A DNA stretch of 64,000 nt. Origin: Candidatus Caccoplasma merdavium (GTDB taxonomy: Bacteria > Bacteroidota > Bacteroidia > Bacteroidales > UBA11471). The stretch covers positions 21,354-85,353 of the forward strand of contig DVLI01000008.1 in assembly GCA_018715595.1 (NCBI GenBank). The letters run 5' to 3'. Shown here one piece after another: positions 1-7,757 of the stretch. A program made the translations under genes and the position numbers. Within the stretch, counting starts at the first letter, position 1. Every line of letters begins with the position of its first letter. The notes under the pieces were generated by a model, which worked only from the letters and a program-made list of their open reading frames with translations, did no database searches and was not told the DNA's origin.

Positions 1-1163
1 AGCCGCAACTGTTCCAGATAACGGGCGACACCCTTTCGGCCTTTGCTCACCCGGCCGTCTCGCCCGACGGGAAATACCTCTACTTCGTGTCGGACATGCC
101 CGGCGGCTATGGCGGCAAAGACATTTGGCGCATCGACCTGACCGAACGCGGCACCGGGGTCGAGAACCTCGGCGTGCAAATCAATACGCCCGGCGATGAA
201 ATGTTCCCATATATCAAGTCGGACAGCACCCTCTATTTCGCCTCCGACGGCCACCCGGGCATGGGCGGGCTCGACCTCTTCAAAGCCACGATGAACGAGT
301 TCGGCGTGTGGAAAATCGAGAACCTCGGCTACCCCATCAACTCGGCCGGAGACGACTTCGGCATCACCTTCGAGACAGGACGGGAAGCCGGCTTTTTCAG
401 TTCCAACCGCAACGACGCCCGCGGCTATGACCACCTATACAGTTTCGAACTGCCGATTATCGAAGTGTGGATTACCGGACTGGTCATGGACCAGGACGAG
501 GAACCCATACCCAATGCCATCATTCGCATCGTGGGGAAAGACGGGTCGAACCAAAAAGCCTACGCCAAAGAAGACGGCACCTACAAATTCCGCCTCGACC
601 TGGGCATCGACTATGTGATGATGGCCGGGTGCAACGGGTATCTCAACTCCCGGGGTGAATTTACCAGCGATGCCGAAGAGCGCGACGAGACCTACGGCCT
701 CGATTTCATACTGGCGGCCATCAACAAGCCGGTGATTGTGGAAAACGTGTTTTACGAGTTCGACCGCGCCGATGTCACCCCCGAGTCGGCTGCCGCCCTC
801 GACGAGATTATACAGATGCTCGAAGACAATCCCAACGTGTCGATAGAGTTGGGTGCCCACACCGACATGAAAGGCAACGAGACCTACAACCTCGGCCTGT
901 CGGAGCGCCGCGCCAAAGCCGTGGTCGACTACCTCATACAACACGGTGTGGCCGCCGACCGGCTAACACCCAAAGGCTACGGGAAAACGCAACCCCGCAC
1001 CATTACGCGCAAGCAGGCTCGCGACTATCCCATGTTCAAAGAGGGGGACGTACTCACCGAAGAGTATATCCTCGCCCTGCCGCCCGAACAACAGGAAATC
1101 GCCAACGCCCTGAACCGCCGCACCGAGTTCCGCGTGCTCGACACCAACTACCGTCTCATGTAA
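1..1163 (+). CDS. PorE-like T9SS protein: PD40 propeller, regulatory-like domain, OmpA domain (5' partial)
   Basis: The reading frame is open from base 3 to the stop at 1161-1163, so the true start lies outside the window; the GTG at 87 falls inside a propeller repeat. The visible 386 residues show PD40 blades (SPDGKYLYFVSD and a second blade with LYFASDGHPGMGG), then a carboxypeptidase-regulatory-like beta-sandwich (GLVMDQDEEPIPNAIIRIVG), then a C-terminal OmpA domain (VFYEFDRADVTPES, GAHTD, LSERRAKAV) that should bind peptidoglycan. This order matches PorE, the periplasmic T9SS component that links the machine to the cell wall. PorU, PorV and PorT elsewhere in the window support that reading. 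Related PD40-OmpA proteins of other function exist, so the exact name is an inference. The glycosyltransferase gene follows 14 bases later on the same strand. Confidence 0.75.
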   Translation, partial: PQLFQITGDTLSAFAHPAVSPDGKYLYFVSDMPGGYGGKDIWRIDLTERGTGVENLGVQINTPGDEMFPYIKSDSTLYFASDGHPGMGGLDLFKATMNEFGVWKIENLGYPINSAGDDFGITFETGREAGFFSSNRNDARGYDHLYSFELPIIEVWITGLVMDQDEEPIPNAIIRIVGKDGSNQKAYAKEDGTYKFRLDLGIDYVMMAGCNGYLNSRGEFTSDAEERDETYGLDFILAAINKPVIVENVFYEFDRADVTPESAAALDEIIQMLEDNPNVSIELGAHTDMKGNETYNLGLSERRAKAVVDYLIQHGVAADRLTPKGYGKTQPRTITRKQARDYPMFKEGDVLTEEYILALPPEQQEIANALNRRTEFRVLDTNYRLM

Positions 1164-1177
1164 TCCTTCAAAACATT

Positions 1178-2089
1178 ATGCTCTCCATTCTCATACCGAC
1201 CTACAACTTCGACTGTTCGGCCTTTGTGCATGAACTCGCCACACAGGCCGATGCCTTGGGTGTCGCCTACGAAATCATCGTCTGCGACGACGGTTCGCCC
1301 GACGAAAAGAGCAAAGTCGGGAACCGGGTCATCAACAACTGGCCCCATTGCCGATTTGTCGAGCTGGCCCGCAACGGAGGGCTGGCCCGCAACCGCAACC
1401 ATCTGGGCACACTGGCACGGTACGACTATCTGCTATTTCTCGACAGCGACCTCATGCCCTGCGACGACCGGTTTGTGGCGCGTTATGTGCAGGCCGCCCG
1501 TCCCGACACGGTGATTGGAGGCACCATCAAATTCCGCGCTCCCGGCTGTTCCGAGGCCGACGCCATGAGCAACCTGCGCTATGTCTATGCCCGGGCCCGC
1601 GAAGAACGCACGGCCGAGGAACGTAACCGCACCCCCCATGCCCACTTTTCGGGATTCAGCTGCCTCATACCCCGAGGTGTGTTTGAGCGCATACGGTTCT
1701 GCGACACCCTCACCTCCTACGGTTACGAAGACACCCTCTTCGGCAAAGAGCTCGAAGCGGCCGGCATCGCCATGCGATATATCGACAACCCGGTATTCCA
1801 CGACATCACCGACAGCAGCGCGACCTTCCTGCAAAAGACCGAAACGGGGCTGCGCAACGCCCTCCTCCACCGCCAACGCATGGAGGGCCATGTGCGCATT
1901 CTCGACATACAGCAACGCCTCAAACGCGCCGGTCTGCAACCGGCGGTGCGGTTGTTCTTCGCCCTCTGCGGGAAATCGTTGCGTCGCAATCTGTTGGGAC
2001 GCCACCCCCGACTACGGTTCTTCGACCTCTATAAGCTGGGCTATCTTGCCCGTCTCGACCATCGTCTTTCCTCGGGTAAAGCGATATAA
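1178..2089 (+). CDS. Family 2 glycosyltransferase (GT-A fold)
   Basis: This 303-residue cytoplasmic enzyme begins with the family-2 nucleotide-binding start SILIPTYNFD. It carries an acidic pair for donor sugar binding (CDDGSPDE) and the metal-binding DxD motif in FLDSDLMPCDD near residue 90. A later GYEDTLFGKEL stretch is typical of the acceptor-side region of GT2 enzymes. No membrane segment is evident, though the basic C-terminal tail (FDLYKLGYLARLDHR) could be amphipathic. It would transfer a sugar from a nucleotide donor to a surface glycan or lipid-linked acceptor; the sugar and acceptor cannot be told. It lies 14 bases after the PorE-like gene and may be co-transcribed with it. A strong hairpin follows the stop. 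Confidence 0.88.
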   Translation: MLSILIPTYNFDCSAFVHELATQADALGVAYEIIVCDDGSPDEKSKVGNRVINNWPHCRFVELARNGGLARNRNHLGTLARYDYLLFLDSDLMPCDDRFVARYVQAARPDTVIGGTIKFRAPGCSEADAMSNLRYVYARAREERTAEERNRTPHAHFSGFSCLIPRGVFERIRFCDTLTSYGYEDTLFGKELEAAGIAMRYIDNPVFHDITDSSATFLQKTETGLRNALLHRQRMEGHVRILDIQQRLKRAGLQPAVRLFFALCGKSLRRNLLGRHPRLRFFDLYKLGYLARLDHRLSSGKAI

Positions 2090-2094
2090 ACACA

Positions 2095-2130
2095 GCGAGC
2101 GGCGCATCACATATATGATGCGCCGCTCGC
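2095..2130. terminator. Bidirectional hairpin between convergent genes
   Basis: Perfect 15-base arms (2095-2109 and 2116-2130) flank a six-base loop. The site sits between the convergent glycosyltransferase and acetyltransferase genes. A long T run is missing on both sides, so terminator function rests on position and stem strength. Confidence 0.6.
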
Positions 2131-2157
2131 GTATAGTCGGGTAAAGGGCAGAGCCCA

Positions 2158-2667
2158 TCAGAAATCTATGGCCATGATATAGTCGTTCATGAAATAGCCG
2201 TTGCCAATGTCGAAATCGCCGCTCATCGCAATGTGCATGCCCATGTGCCGGTAAAAGTCAAGAGCCGGATTTTGACGGTTGACGTTGAGCTCGACCCGGC
2301 CGTGGCCGTCGGGGAAGAGACGGCGAGCCTCTTCAAAAGCCCGTTCTATCAGCGCCCGTCCCACCCGCCGGCCTTGACAGTCGGGACAGACATATATTTT
2401 TTGCAGATGCACCAACCTTTCACCCTGGGGCTCGATAGAGACATACCCCAAGGCATGGCCCGCGCCATCGTAAGCGATGAAAAAACGATGGCCTTCGCGC
2501 ATCTGGCGGGTCAGACTCTCTTCGGAATACATCCAGTCATACATATAATCGAGCTGCCCGGGCGATAGTATCGCCCGATAGGTAGGATAGAACGTGGCAT
2601 GCGCCATGTCGCGCAGCAAAGGAATGTCGGCCTCCGCGGCCGGTGTGATGCGTATATCGTTTGTCAT
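2158..2667 (-). CDS. GNAT family N-acetyltransferase
   Basis: This 169-residue protein has the GNAT fold. It has an N-terminal substrate part (ITPAAEADIPLLRDMAH), a central strand (LVHLQKIYVCPDCQGRRVG) carrying the acetyl-CoA pyrophosphate loop (QGRRVG, of the Q/RxxGxG type), and the C-terminal ALDFYRHMGM segment typical of the family. It should acetylate an amine from acetyl-CoA in the cytoplasm; the substrate is unknown. The gene lies 10 bases downstream of hisS on the same strand and is probably co-transcribed with it. That link need not be functional, since small GNAT genes often follow housekeeping genes. Confidence 0.88.
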   Translation of the reverse strand: MTNDIRITPAAEADIPLLRDMAHATFYPTYRAILSPGQLDYMYDWMYSEESLTRQMREGHRFFIAYDGAGHALGYVSIEPQGERLVHLQKIYVCPDCQGRRVGRALIERAFEEARRLFPDGHGRVELNVNRQNPALDFYRHMGMHIAMSGDFDIGNGYFMNDYIMAIDF

Positions 2668-2677
2668 GGGAGGAATC

Positions 2678-4042
2678 CTAATTCTTCAACCGGTCGGCCA
2701 TCTCATCGAGCGACAGTTGCTCCTGTTCCCCGGTAGCCATGTTCTTGACGGTGATTTTCCCCGAGAGAATCTCGTTTTCGCCGACGAGAGCCACATAAGG
2801 GATCTTCTTGGCATCGGCATAGCCCATCTGTTTTTTCAATTTTCCCGCTTCGGGATAGAGCTCGGTTCGAATGCCCCGCGCACGCAAACGGGTCGTATAG
2901 TCGAGACAGGCATCGGCCTCTTTCTCGCCGAAGTTGACAAAGAGAATCTGCGTTGTCGAGAGCGAATCGGAGGGATAAAGGTCGAGCTGGTTGAGCACGT
3001 CGTAGATGCGGTCGGCGCCGAAGGAGATGCCGACTCCCGAGACACCCGGCATGCCGAACACGCCCGTGAGGTTGTCGTAACGGCCTCCGCCGGTAATGCT
3101 GCCGATGGTGACATCGAGCGCTTTCACCTCGACGATGGCGCCCGTGTAATAGTTGAGGCCACGAGCCAAAGTGAGGTCGATTTCGAGCGTGGCGCGCAGG
3201 GGCGACTTCTCGATGCGGTCGAGAATATACTCCAACTCCTCGATACCCTTCATGCCGGTTTCCGAGGCAGCCAGTTGCGAGCGCAGGGTGGCCAGTTTGG
3301 AGCGGTTGTCGCCTTGCAGCAGAATGATGGGTTGCAGACGGGCCACGGCCTCCTCATCGAGCCCTTTCTCGCGCAGCTCGGCGTTCACGTTGTCGAGGCC
3401 AATCTTGTCGAGCTTGTCGATGGCGACGGTAATATCGACGATTTTCCCGGGTGCGCCGATGATTTCGGCAATGCCACTGAGGATTTTCCGGTTGTTGAGT
3501 TTCACCGCCACCCGTATGCCGAAGCGGGTAAACACCTCGTCGATGAGGCGCAACAGTTCCACTTCGTTGAGGAGGGAGTCGGAGCCCACCACGTCGGCGT
3601 CGCACTGGAAAAATTCGCGGTAACGCCCCTTTTGCGGACGGTCGGCCCGCCACACGGGCTGTATCTGATAGCGTTTGAAGGGAAACGAGAGTTCGCCGCG
3701 GTGCATGACCACGAAACGGGCAAAGGGCACGGTGAGGTCATAACGCAGACCTTTCTCGCAGAGTTTCGACGCCAGGCGGGTCGTCTGACGGCCAGTCAGC
3801 TCCTCGTCGGAGAGGTCGGCGAGGAAATCGCCCGAGTTCAGCACCTTGAAGAGCAGTTTGTCACCCTCTTCGCCGTATTTTCCCATGAGGGTCGAGAGGT
3901 TCTCCATGGCCGGCGTCTCTATCTGCTGGAAACCGAAAAGGTGGAATACCTCGCGTATCGTATTGAAAATATAGTTGCGTTTCGCCATCTCTTCGGGCGA
4001 AAAGTCCCGGGTTCCTTTGGGTATGGAAGGTTTTGTTGCCAT
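2678..4042 (-). CDS. hisS: Histidyl-tRNA synthetase
   Basis: HisS charges tRNA-His with histidine using ATP. The 454-residue length fits the longer Bacteroidetes and archaeal-like form. Class II motifs are visible: an N-terminal [12 protein letters not shown], motif 2 with [12 protein letters not shown] and [14 protein letters not shown], and the histidine-specific [12 protein letters not shown] followed by a glycine-rich motif 3 ([23 protein letters not shown]). The C-terminal part ([20 protein letters not shown]) is the anticodon-binding domain. The start [13 protein letters not shown] is at 4042, with a TATCTTTG -7 element upstream at 4071-4078. The GNAT gene follows closely. I see nothing odd in it. 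Confidence 0.97.
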   Translation of the reverse strand: MATKPSIPKGTRDFSPEEMAKRNYIFNTIREVFHLFGFQQIETPAMENLSTLMGKYGEEGDKLLFKVLNSGDFLADLSDEELTGRQTTRLASKLCEKGLRYDLTVPFARFVVMHRGELSFPFKRYQIQPVWRADRPQKGRYREFFQCDADVVGSDSLLNEVELLRLIDEVFTRFGIRVAVKLNNRKILSGIAEIIGAPGKIVDITVAIDKLDKIGLDNVNAELREKGLDEEAVARLQPIILLQGDNRSKLATLRSQLAASETGMKGIEELEYILDRIEKSPLRATLEIDLTLARGLNYYTGAIVEVKALDVTIGSITGGGRYDNLTGVFGMPGVSGVGISFGADRIYDVLNQLDLYPSDSLSTTQILFVNFGEKEADACLDYTTRLRARGIRTELYPEAGKLKKQMGYADAKKIPYVALVGENEILSGKITVKNMATGEQEQLSLDEMADRLKN

Positions 4043-4070
4043 TATTTTTGCGATATGTAAGATGAATGCA

Positions 4071-4078
4071 CAAAGATA
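4071..4078 (-). promoter_or_regulatory. Candidate -7 element for hisS
   Basis: The minus strand reads TATCTTTG, a match to the Bacteroidetes TAnnTTTG box, 29 bases upstream of the hisS ATG. I see no clear TTTG partner at about -33. Confidence 0.45.
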
Positions 4079-4156
4079 CGATATTCCGACGTTTTTACGG
4101 TCTTGTCGTTCCGAAAGTTTTCCACACGGGAAGCGCTTCCGGGCATCGGGTCTCTG

Positions 4157-4192
4157 CCGTGATGCACTCGTGGCACCACGAGTGCATCACGG
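4157..4192. repeat. 36-base perfect palindrome between DUF2027-Smr gene and hisS
   Basis: Two perfectly complementary 17-base arms (4157-4173 and 4176-4192) are separated by only two bases. A second, shorter palindrome (GGAAGCGCTTCC) sits at 4129-4140. The site follows the stop of the leftward DUF2027-Smr gene, so it could be its terminator, but no T run follows the stem on that strand. It could also be a protein-binding site. Confidence 0.6.
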
Positions 4193-4227
4193 TGCTCCCG
4201 GGGGAAAGACGAAGCGTGTGCCGCCTG

Positions 4228-5307
4228 TCAGCGTATCGTCACCTGCGTAGCCCCGAAGCCGTACTCCCGGAACGAGGCGTCCTGGTACTCGTAATTTTTG
4301 TATTTGCGCTGCAACTCTTCGAGAATGGCGCGACGCAGCACGCCGTCGCCCTTGCCGTGAATGAAGATGATTTTGCGTCCCTTCTCCCCCTTGTAACGGT
4401 CGAGCGTGTCGCGGAAGGTCTGCAACTGCAATTGCAACATGTCGGCATTGCTCATTCCGGCCGTCGTGTCGACCAGTTCGTGTATGTGCAAGTCGACCTC
4501 CACCGGGCCTTCCTTGGGCGCTTTATGACGAGGAATCTTACGAGGTTGCTGCGGCGTGTTCTTCTCCTGCATGGCCTTTTCGAGCACCTTGGCGTCGAGG
4601 GGGATTTCGACCGCGGGCAGGTCACCTTCGACAAGGGGCAATACCCAAGCCTTTTCTTCGAAGAAGTCGTTGGCACCGAAGGTGTGCAGTTTGTAAAACT
4701 TCACCGGGTCGATGCGCAGGAGTGCCGACACCGGCTCCTTGCAGGCATAGCCCTTGCCGCGCTTGTAGGCGAGTGCCTGCACCGACACGCGCCCGAAACG
4801 GTTGACGGCATCTTGTCCGAAACTCTCGACACACACTTGCACATTGGGTTCGAGCGTACCCTGCGCACACAACGTCCACTCGCCCGTCTCACCCGAGACG
4901 GCATAGGTATAGTCGAGGTAATAGTTGCTGTCGTTGATGAGATAGGTCTCAAACGTCGTCGAGCCCAAATGATTGACGGCATCGGGCACAAAAGCCAAGT
5001 AAAGGCTGAGACGCTCACCCGTGCGGGTCTCGACGAGCGGCCATTTTGGCGCCTCTTCGTCATCGGGACGGACAGCGGCGACCGGCTGCTTCACCGCACG
5101 GCGGGCCGGCTCCTGCTTGTCGGCAGGAACCACGCCGTCGTCCTGCCGGCGACCGCTCTCTATCACAACACACTCCCTGACAAGCACGGGCGTTTCAAAC
5201 CCGTCTTCTTCCTCGACCAAAGCCACATCGCGGTCGACCCGGCGCACGATACCTCCGCCGACGGCGTTGAGGAAACGCACTTTATCTCCTACTTTTACCA
5301 TAATCAT
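4228..5307 (-). CDS. DUF2027 and Smr domain protein
   Basis: The 359-residue protein starts with a DUF2027 part (VKVGDKVRFLNAVGGGIV, then DVALVEEEDGFETPVL). It continues with a central beta-rich region and ends in a Smr (MutS2 C-terminal-like) domain. The Smr marks are VDLHIHELVD near residue 270 and IIFIHGKGDGVLRRAI near 315, the usual LDxH and HGxGxG pair. Smr domains bind or cut nucleic acids, for example at branched DNA or stalled ribosomes; the task of this Bacteroidetes fusion is not known. Start codons at 5307 and 5301 (MIMVKV) are both possible. It is divergent from queA, with a near-match CAAAGATG box at 5322-5329 as its likely -7 region. Confidence 0.88.
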   Translation of the reverse strand: MIMVKVGDKVRFLNAVGGGIVRRVDRDVALVEEEDGFETPVLVRECVVIESGRRQDDGVVPADKQEPARRAVKQPVAAVRPDDEEAPKWPLVETRTGERLSLYLAFVPDAVNHLGSTTFETYLINDSNYYLDYTYAVSGETGEWTLCAQGTLEPNVQVCVESFGQDAVNRFGRVSVQALAYKRGKGYACKEPVSALLRIDPVKFYKLHTFGANDFFEEKAWVLPLVEGDLPAVEIPLDAKVLEKAMQEKNTPQQPRKIPRHKAPKEGPVEVDLHIHELVDTTAGMSNADMLQLQLQTFRDTLDRYKGEKGRKIIFIHGKGDGVLRRAILEELQRKYKNYEYQDASFREYGFGATQVTIR

Positions 5308-5331
5308 TCGATTTTATCATGCAAAGATGCT

Positions 5332-5339
5332 TATTTTTG
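5332..5339 (+). promoter_or_regulatory. Candidate -7 element for queA-queF
   Basis: TATTTTTG matches the TAnnTTTG box 22 bases before the queA ATG. The -33 position holds TTCG at 5308-5311, 20 bases upstream, one base off TTTG. Confidence 0.5.
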
Positions 5340-5361
5340 CAGAGATATTCAACACTTGTAT

Positions 5362-6600
5362 ATGCAAAAACCACAAGATATCCGCATCGACGACTACGAC
5401 TATCCGTTGCCCGACGAACGCATCGCCAAGTACCCGCTCGCCCGCCGCGACGCCTCGAAACTGTTGCTTTACCGCGGCGGAGAGGTTTCGGAGTCGACAT
5501 TCGACCGGCTTCCCGACTGGCTCCCGGCCGAAAGCCTGCTGGTGTGTAACAACACCCGTGTCATACAGGCACGCCTGCACTTCCGCAAAGAAACGGGCGC
5601 CCTCATCGAGATTTTCTGCCTCGAACCGCTCGACCCCTGCGACTACCTGATGTCGTTCCAGACGACCGGCCGCTGCGTATGGCGTTGCCTGGTGGGGAAC
5701 CTGCGCAAGTGGAAACAGGGCCGGCTCTCGCGCACTTTGCAGGTCGAGGGCCGGGACATCACCCTCTGCGCCGAACGGCTCGACTGCACCGACAGCGAAA
5801 CGCACGAAATCGCCTTTACCTGGGACGACTCAGGCATCACGTTTGCCTCGCTGCTCGAAGCCTTCGGCGAACTGCCCATTCCGCCCTACCTCAATCGGGA
5901 AAGCGAAGAGAGCGACAAAGTGACCTACCAGACGGTCTATTCGCGCATCGAAGGCTCCGTGGCCGCCCCCACGGCCGGCCTGCACTTCACCCCCGAAGTC
6001 TTCGCCGCGTTGCAGGAGAAAGGCATTCCCCGCCTCGAACTCACCCTGCATGTGGGCGCCGGCACCTTCAAACCGGTGAAGAGCGACACGATTGCCGGCC
6101 ATGCGATGCACACCGAGTATATCTCGGTATCTCGCGAGACCTTGGTCGCATTGGCCTCGACATCGCGACGGGTCATCGCCGTAGGCACCACCTCGGTGCG
6201 CACACTCGAAAGCCTCTATTACATGGGGCGCACGCTGGTGCAACACCCCGATGCCACGGCCGAACGGCTCATCGTCGAGCAGTGGCAGCCCTACGACGAC
6301 ACACCCGACATTCCCGCCCGTGACGCACTCCTCGCCCTCGTCGACTATCTCGACCGCAACCGCCTCGACCGTCTCGTCTCGGCGACCCGCATCATCATCG
6401 TGCCGGGCTACCGTTGGCACATCGTGCAAGGGCTCATCACCAACTTCCACCAGCCCCGCAGCACCCTGCTGCTGCTCGTCTCGGCACTCATCGGCGACCG
6501 TTGGCACGAAGTCTACGACTATGCCCTCACACACGACTTCCGCTTTCTCAGCTACGGCGACAGTTCCCTGCTCCTACCTACCGAACCTTCACACCCATGA
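5362..6600 (+). CDS. queA: tRNA preQ1(34) S-adenosylmethionine ribosyltransferase-isomerase
   Basis: QueA moves the ribosyl group of S-adenosylmethionine onto preQ1 at the wobble base of tRNA, making epoxyqueuosine. The frame stays open far upstream, but the ATG at 5362 (MQKPQDIRIDDYDYPLPDER) fits the family N-terminus and the -7 box at 5332-5339. Family marks include the DYPLPDERIAKYP start, VCNNTRVIQARL, the VAAPTAGLHFTPE motif, LTLHVGAGTFKPV, and the C-terminal IVPGYRWHIVQGLITNFHQP. At 412 residues it is longer than the E. coli enzyme (about 356), in line with the Bacteroidetes subtype. Its TGA stop overlaps the queF ATG by four bases, so the two are translationally coupled. Confidence 0.96.
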   Translation: MQKPQDIRIDDYDYPLPDERIAKYPLARRDASKLLLYRGGEVSESTFDRLPDWLPAESLLVCNNTRVIQARLHFRKETGALIEIFCLEPLDPCDYLMSFQTTGRCVWRCLVGNLRKWKQGRLSRTLQVEGRDITLCAERLDCTDSETHEIAFTWDDSGITFASLLEAFGELPIPPYLNRESEESDKVTYQTVYSRIEGSVAAPTAGLHFTPEVFAALQEKGIPRLELTLHVGAGTFKPVKSDTIAGHAMHTEYISVSRETLVALASTSRRVIAVGTTSVRTLESLYYMGRTLVQHPDATAERLIVEQWQPYDDTPDIPARDALLALVDYLDRNRLDRLVSATRIIIVPGYRWHIVQGLITNFHQPRSTLLLLVSALIGDRWHEVYDYALTHDFRFLSYGDSSLLLPTEPSHP

Positions 6601-7508
6601 CCCACGAACCGACACAGCATGTCTTAGGCCGACAAGTGGCCTATCCCGACCATTATGCGCCGGAGGTACTGGTACGGGTCGACCGTGCCGATAACCGCGA
6701 GGCGCACGCCATCGACACCGCCAGCCTGCCCTTCACCGGCTATGACCTGTGGAACGCATACGAAGTGAGCACCCTCACCGAGGGTGGAGCTCCCGTGAAT
6801 CTCATCATGCGGTTGCTTTACCCGTGCGAGAGCCGCTACATCGTCGAGAGCAAATCGCTGAAACTCTACCTCAACTCCTTCAACATGACCCGTTTCGGGG
6901 GGAGCACCGACGAAGCGGCCCGCCACATCTCCACCACGGTGGCTCGCGACCTCTCGACGCTGCTCGAAACCCGGGTCGAAGTCGTTGTGGAGTCGCCCCG
7001 CGAAGCTGAGGCGCACACGGCAACATCGCCGGGCCGGCTCTGCACGCCTCCTGTCGAGTGGTCCTACTGGGGTGTTGACGATTTGGAGGAGTACCCCCTC
7101 TCCTCATACAAAGAAGACATTTCCTTATTGGGTACCGGCACCGGGAAAGGAATCCTGCAAGGCATGACCGACCTGCTGCGCAGCCGCTGCAAAATCACTT
7201 CACAACCCGACTGGGGCGACCTCTACCTCTACATGCGGGGCAACCGGCTGCCCTCGGTCGACGCCCTGCTGCGTTATATCGTCTCGTTCCGCGACGAGAA
7301 CCATTTCCATGAAGAGGTGGTGGAGATGATTTACCAGGCCCTTTGGGCTCATTTCGCCCCCGAAGAGTTGCTGGTCATGGCTTTCTACACACGCCGCGGC
7401 GGCATCGACATCAATCCCGTGCGAGCCAACCGCCCCGAACTGATAGGACGCCTTGCCCCGCACATCACCCGCTTTGCCCATGTGGCCGTGAAGTCTCCCC
7501 GCCAATAA
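6597..7508 (+). CDS. queF: NADPH-dependent 7-cyano-7-deazaguanine reductase, bimodular type
   Basis: QueF reduces preQ0 to preQ1 with NADPH, the step before tRNA insertion and QueA. The 303-residue length is that of the bimodular (E. coli-like) type. The N-terminal half holds the QueF motif ESKSLKLYLNSF near residue 90. The C-terminal half holds the catalytic cysteine in SRCKITSQPDWGD and the NHFHEE pair that contacts substrate. I took the ATG at 6597 (MTHEPTQHVLG), which overlaps the queA stop, over the longer open frame upstream because it fits the family N-terminus. Two sequential queuosine enzymes are therefore coupled; no other queuosine gene lies in the window. A terminator follows at 7547. 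Confidence 0.96.
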   Translation: MTHEPTQHVLGRQVAYPDHYAPEVLVRVDRADNREAHAIDTASLPFTGYDLWNAYEVSTLTEGGAPVNLIMRLLYPCESRYIVESKSLKLYLNSFNMTRFGGSTDEAARHISTTVARDLSTLLETRVEVVVESPREAEAHTATSPGRLCTPPVEWSYWGVDDLEEYPLSSYKEDISLLGTGTGKGILQGMTDLLRSRCKITSQPDWGDLYLYMRGNRLPSVDALLRYIVSFRDENHFHEEVVEMIYQALWAHFAPEELLVMAFYTRRGGIDINPVRANRPELIGRLAPHITRFAHVAVKSPRQ

Positions 7509-7546
7509 CCCGGCAGGCCGCGCGCCGCAGGAGATAAAAAATGACA

Positions 7547-7586
7547 GAAAGCCCGCAGCCATTCCGGCCGACGGGCTTTCTTTTCC
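7547..7586 (+). terminator. Terminator after queF
   Basis: Nine-base arms (GAAAGCCCG at 7547-7555, CGGGCTTTC at 7572-7580) are followed by TTTTCC, the form of an intrinsic terminator for the queA-queF transcript. Confidence 0.7.
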
Positions 7587-7676
7587 ATGTGAATAGGGAA
7601 GGCGGCGACCTCCTTCAACCGCTCATACCGAAAAGAGCAAACCTTTCCCCGTTGTCGGGGAAGAGGATAAAAAGCA

Positions 7677-7705
7677 AGCCGGGTGCGGAAATTCCGCACC
7701 CGGCT
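7677..7705 (-). terminator. Terminator after the beta-helix T9SS gene
   Basis: Fourteen-base perfect arms (7677-7690 and 7692-7705) form a tight stem 50 bases past the leftward gene's stop. On the minus strand a TTTTT run follows four bases beyond. The plus side is also T-rich, so it may act both ways. Confidence 0.75.
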
Positions 7706-7757
7706 CTTATTCTTGAATGACGAGACCGAAAAGAAATCGGTCTACGCAATCAAATCA

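Noticed and set aside
2594..4060. 488-codon rightward open frame opposite hisS
   Set aside because: Antisense shadow of a clear hisS gene; no family resemblance.
4066..5361. Upstream part of the long rightward open frame ending at 6600
   Set aside because: It overlaps the DUF2027-Smr gene antisense, and the queA family N-terminus and promoter place the start at 5362.
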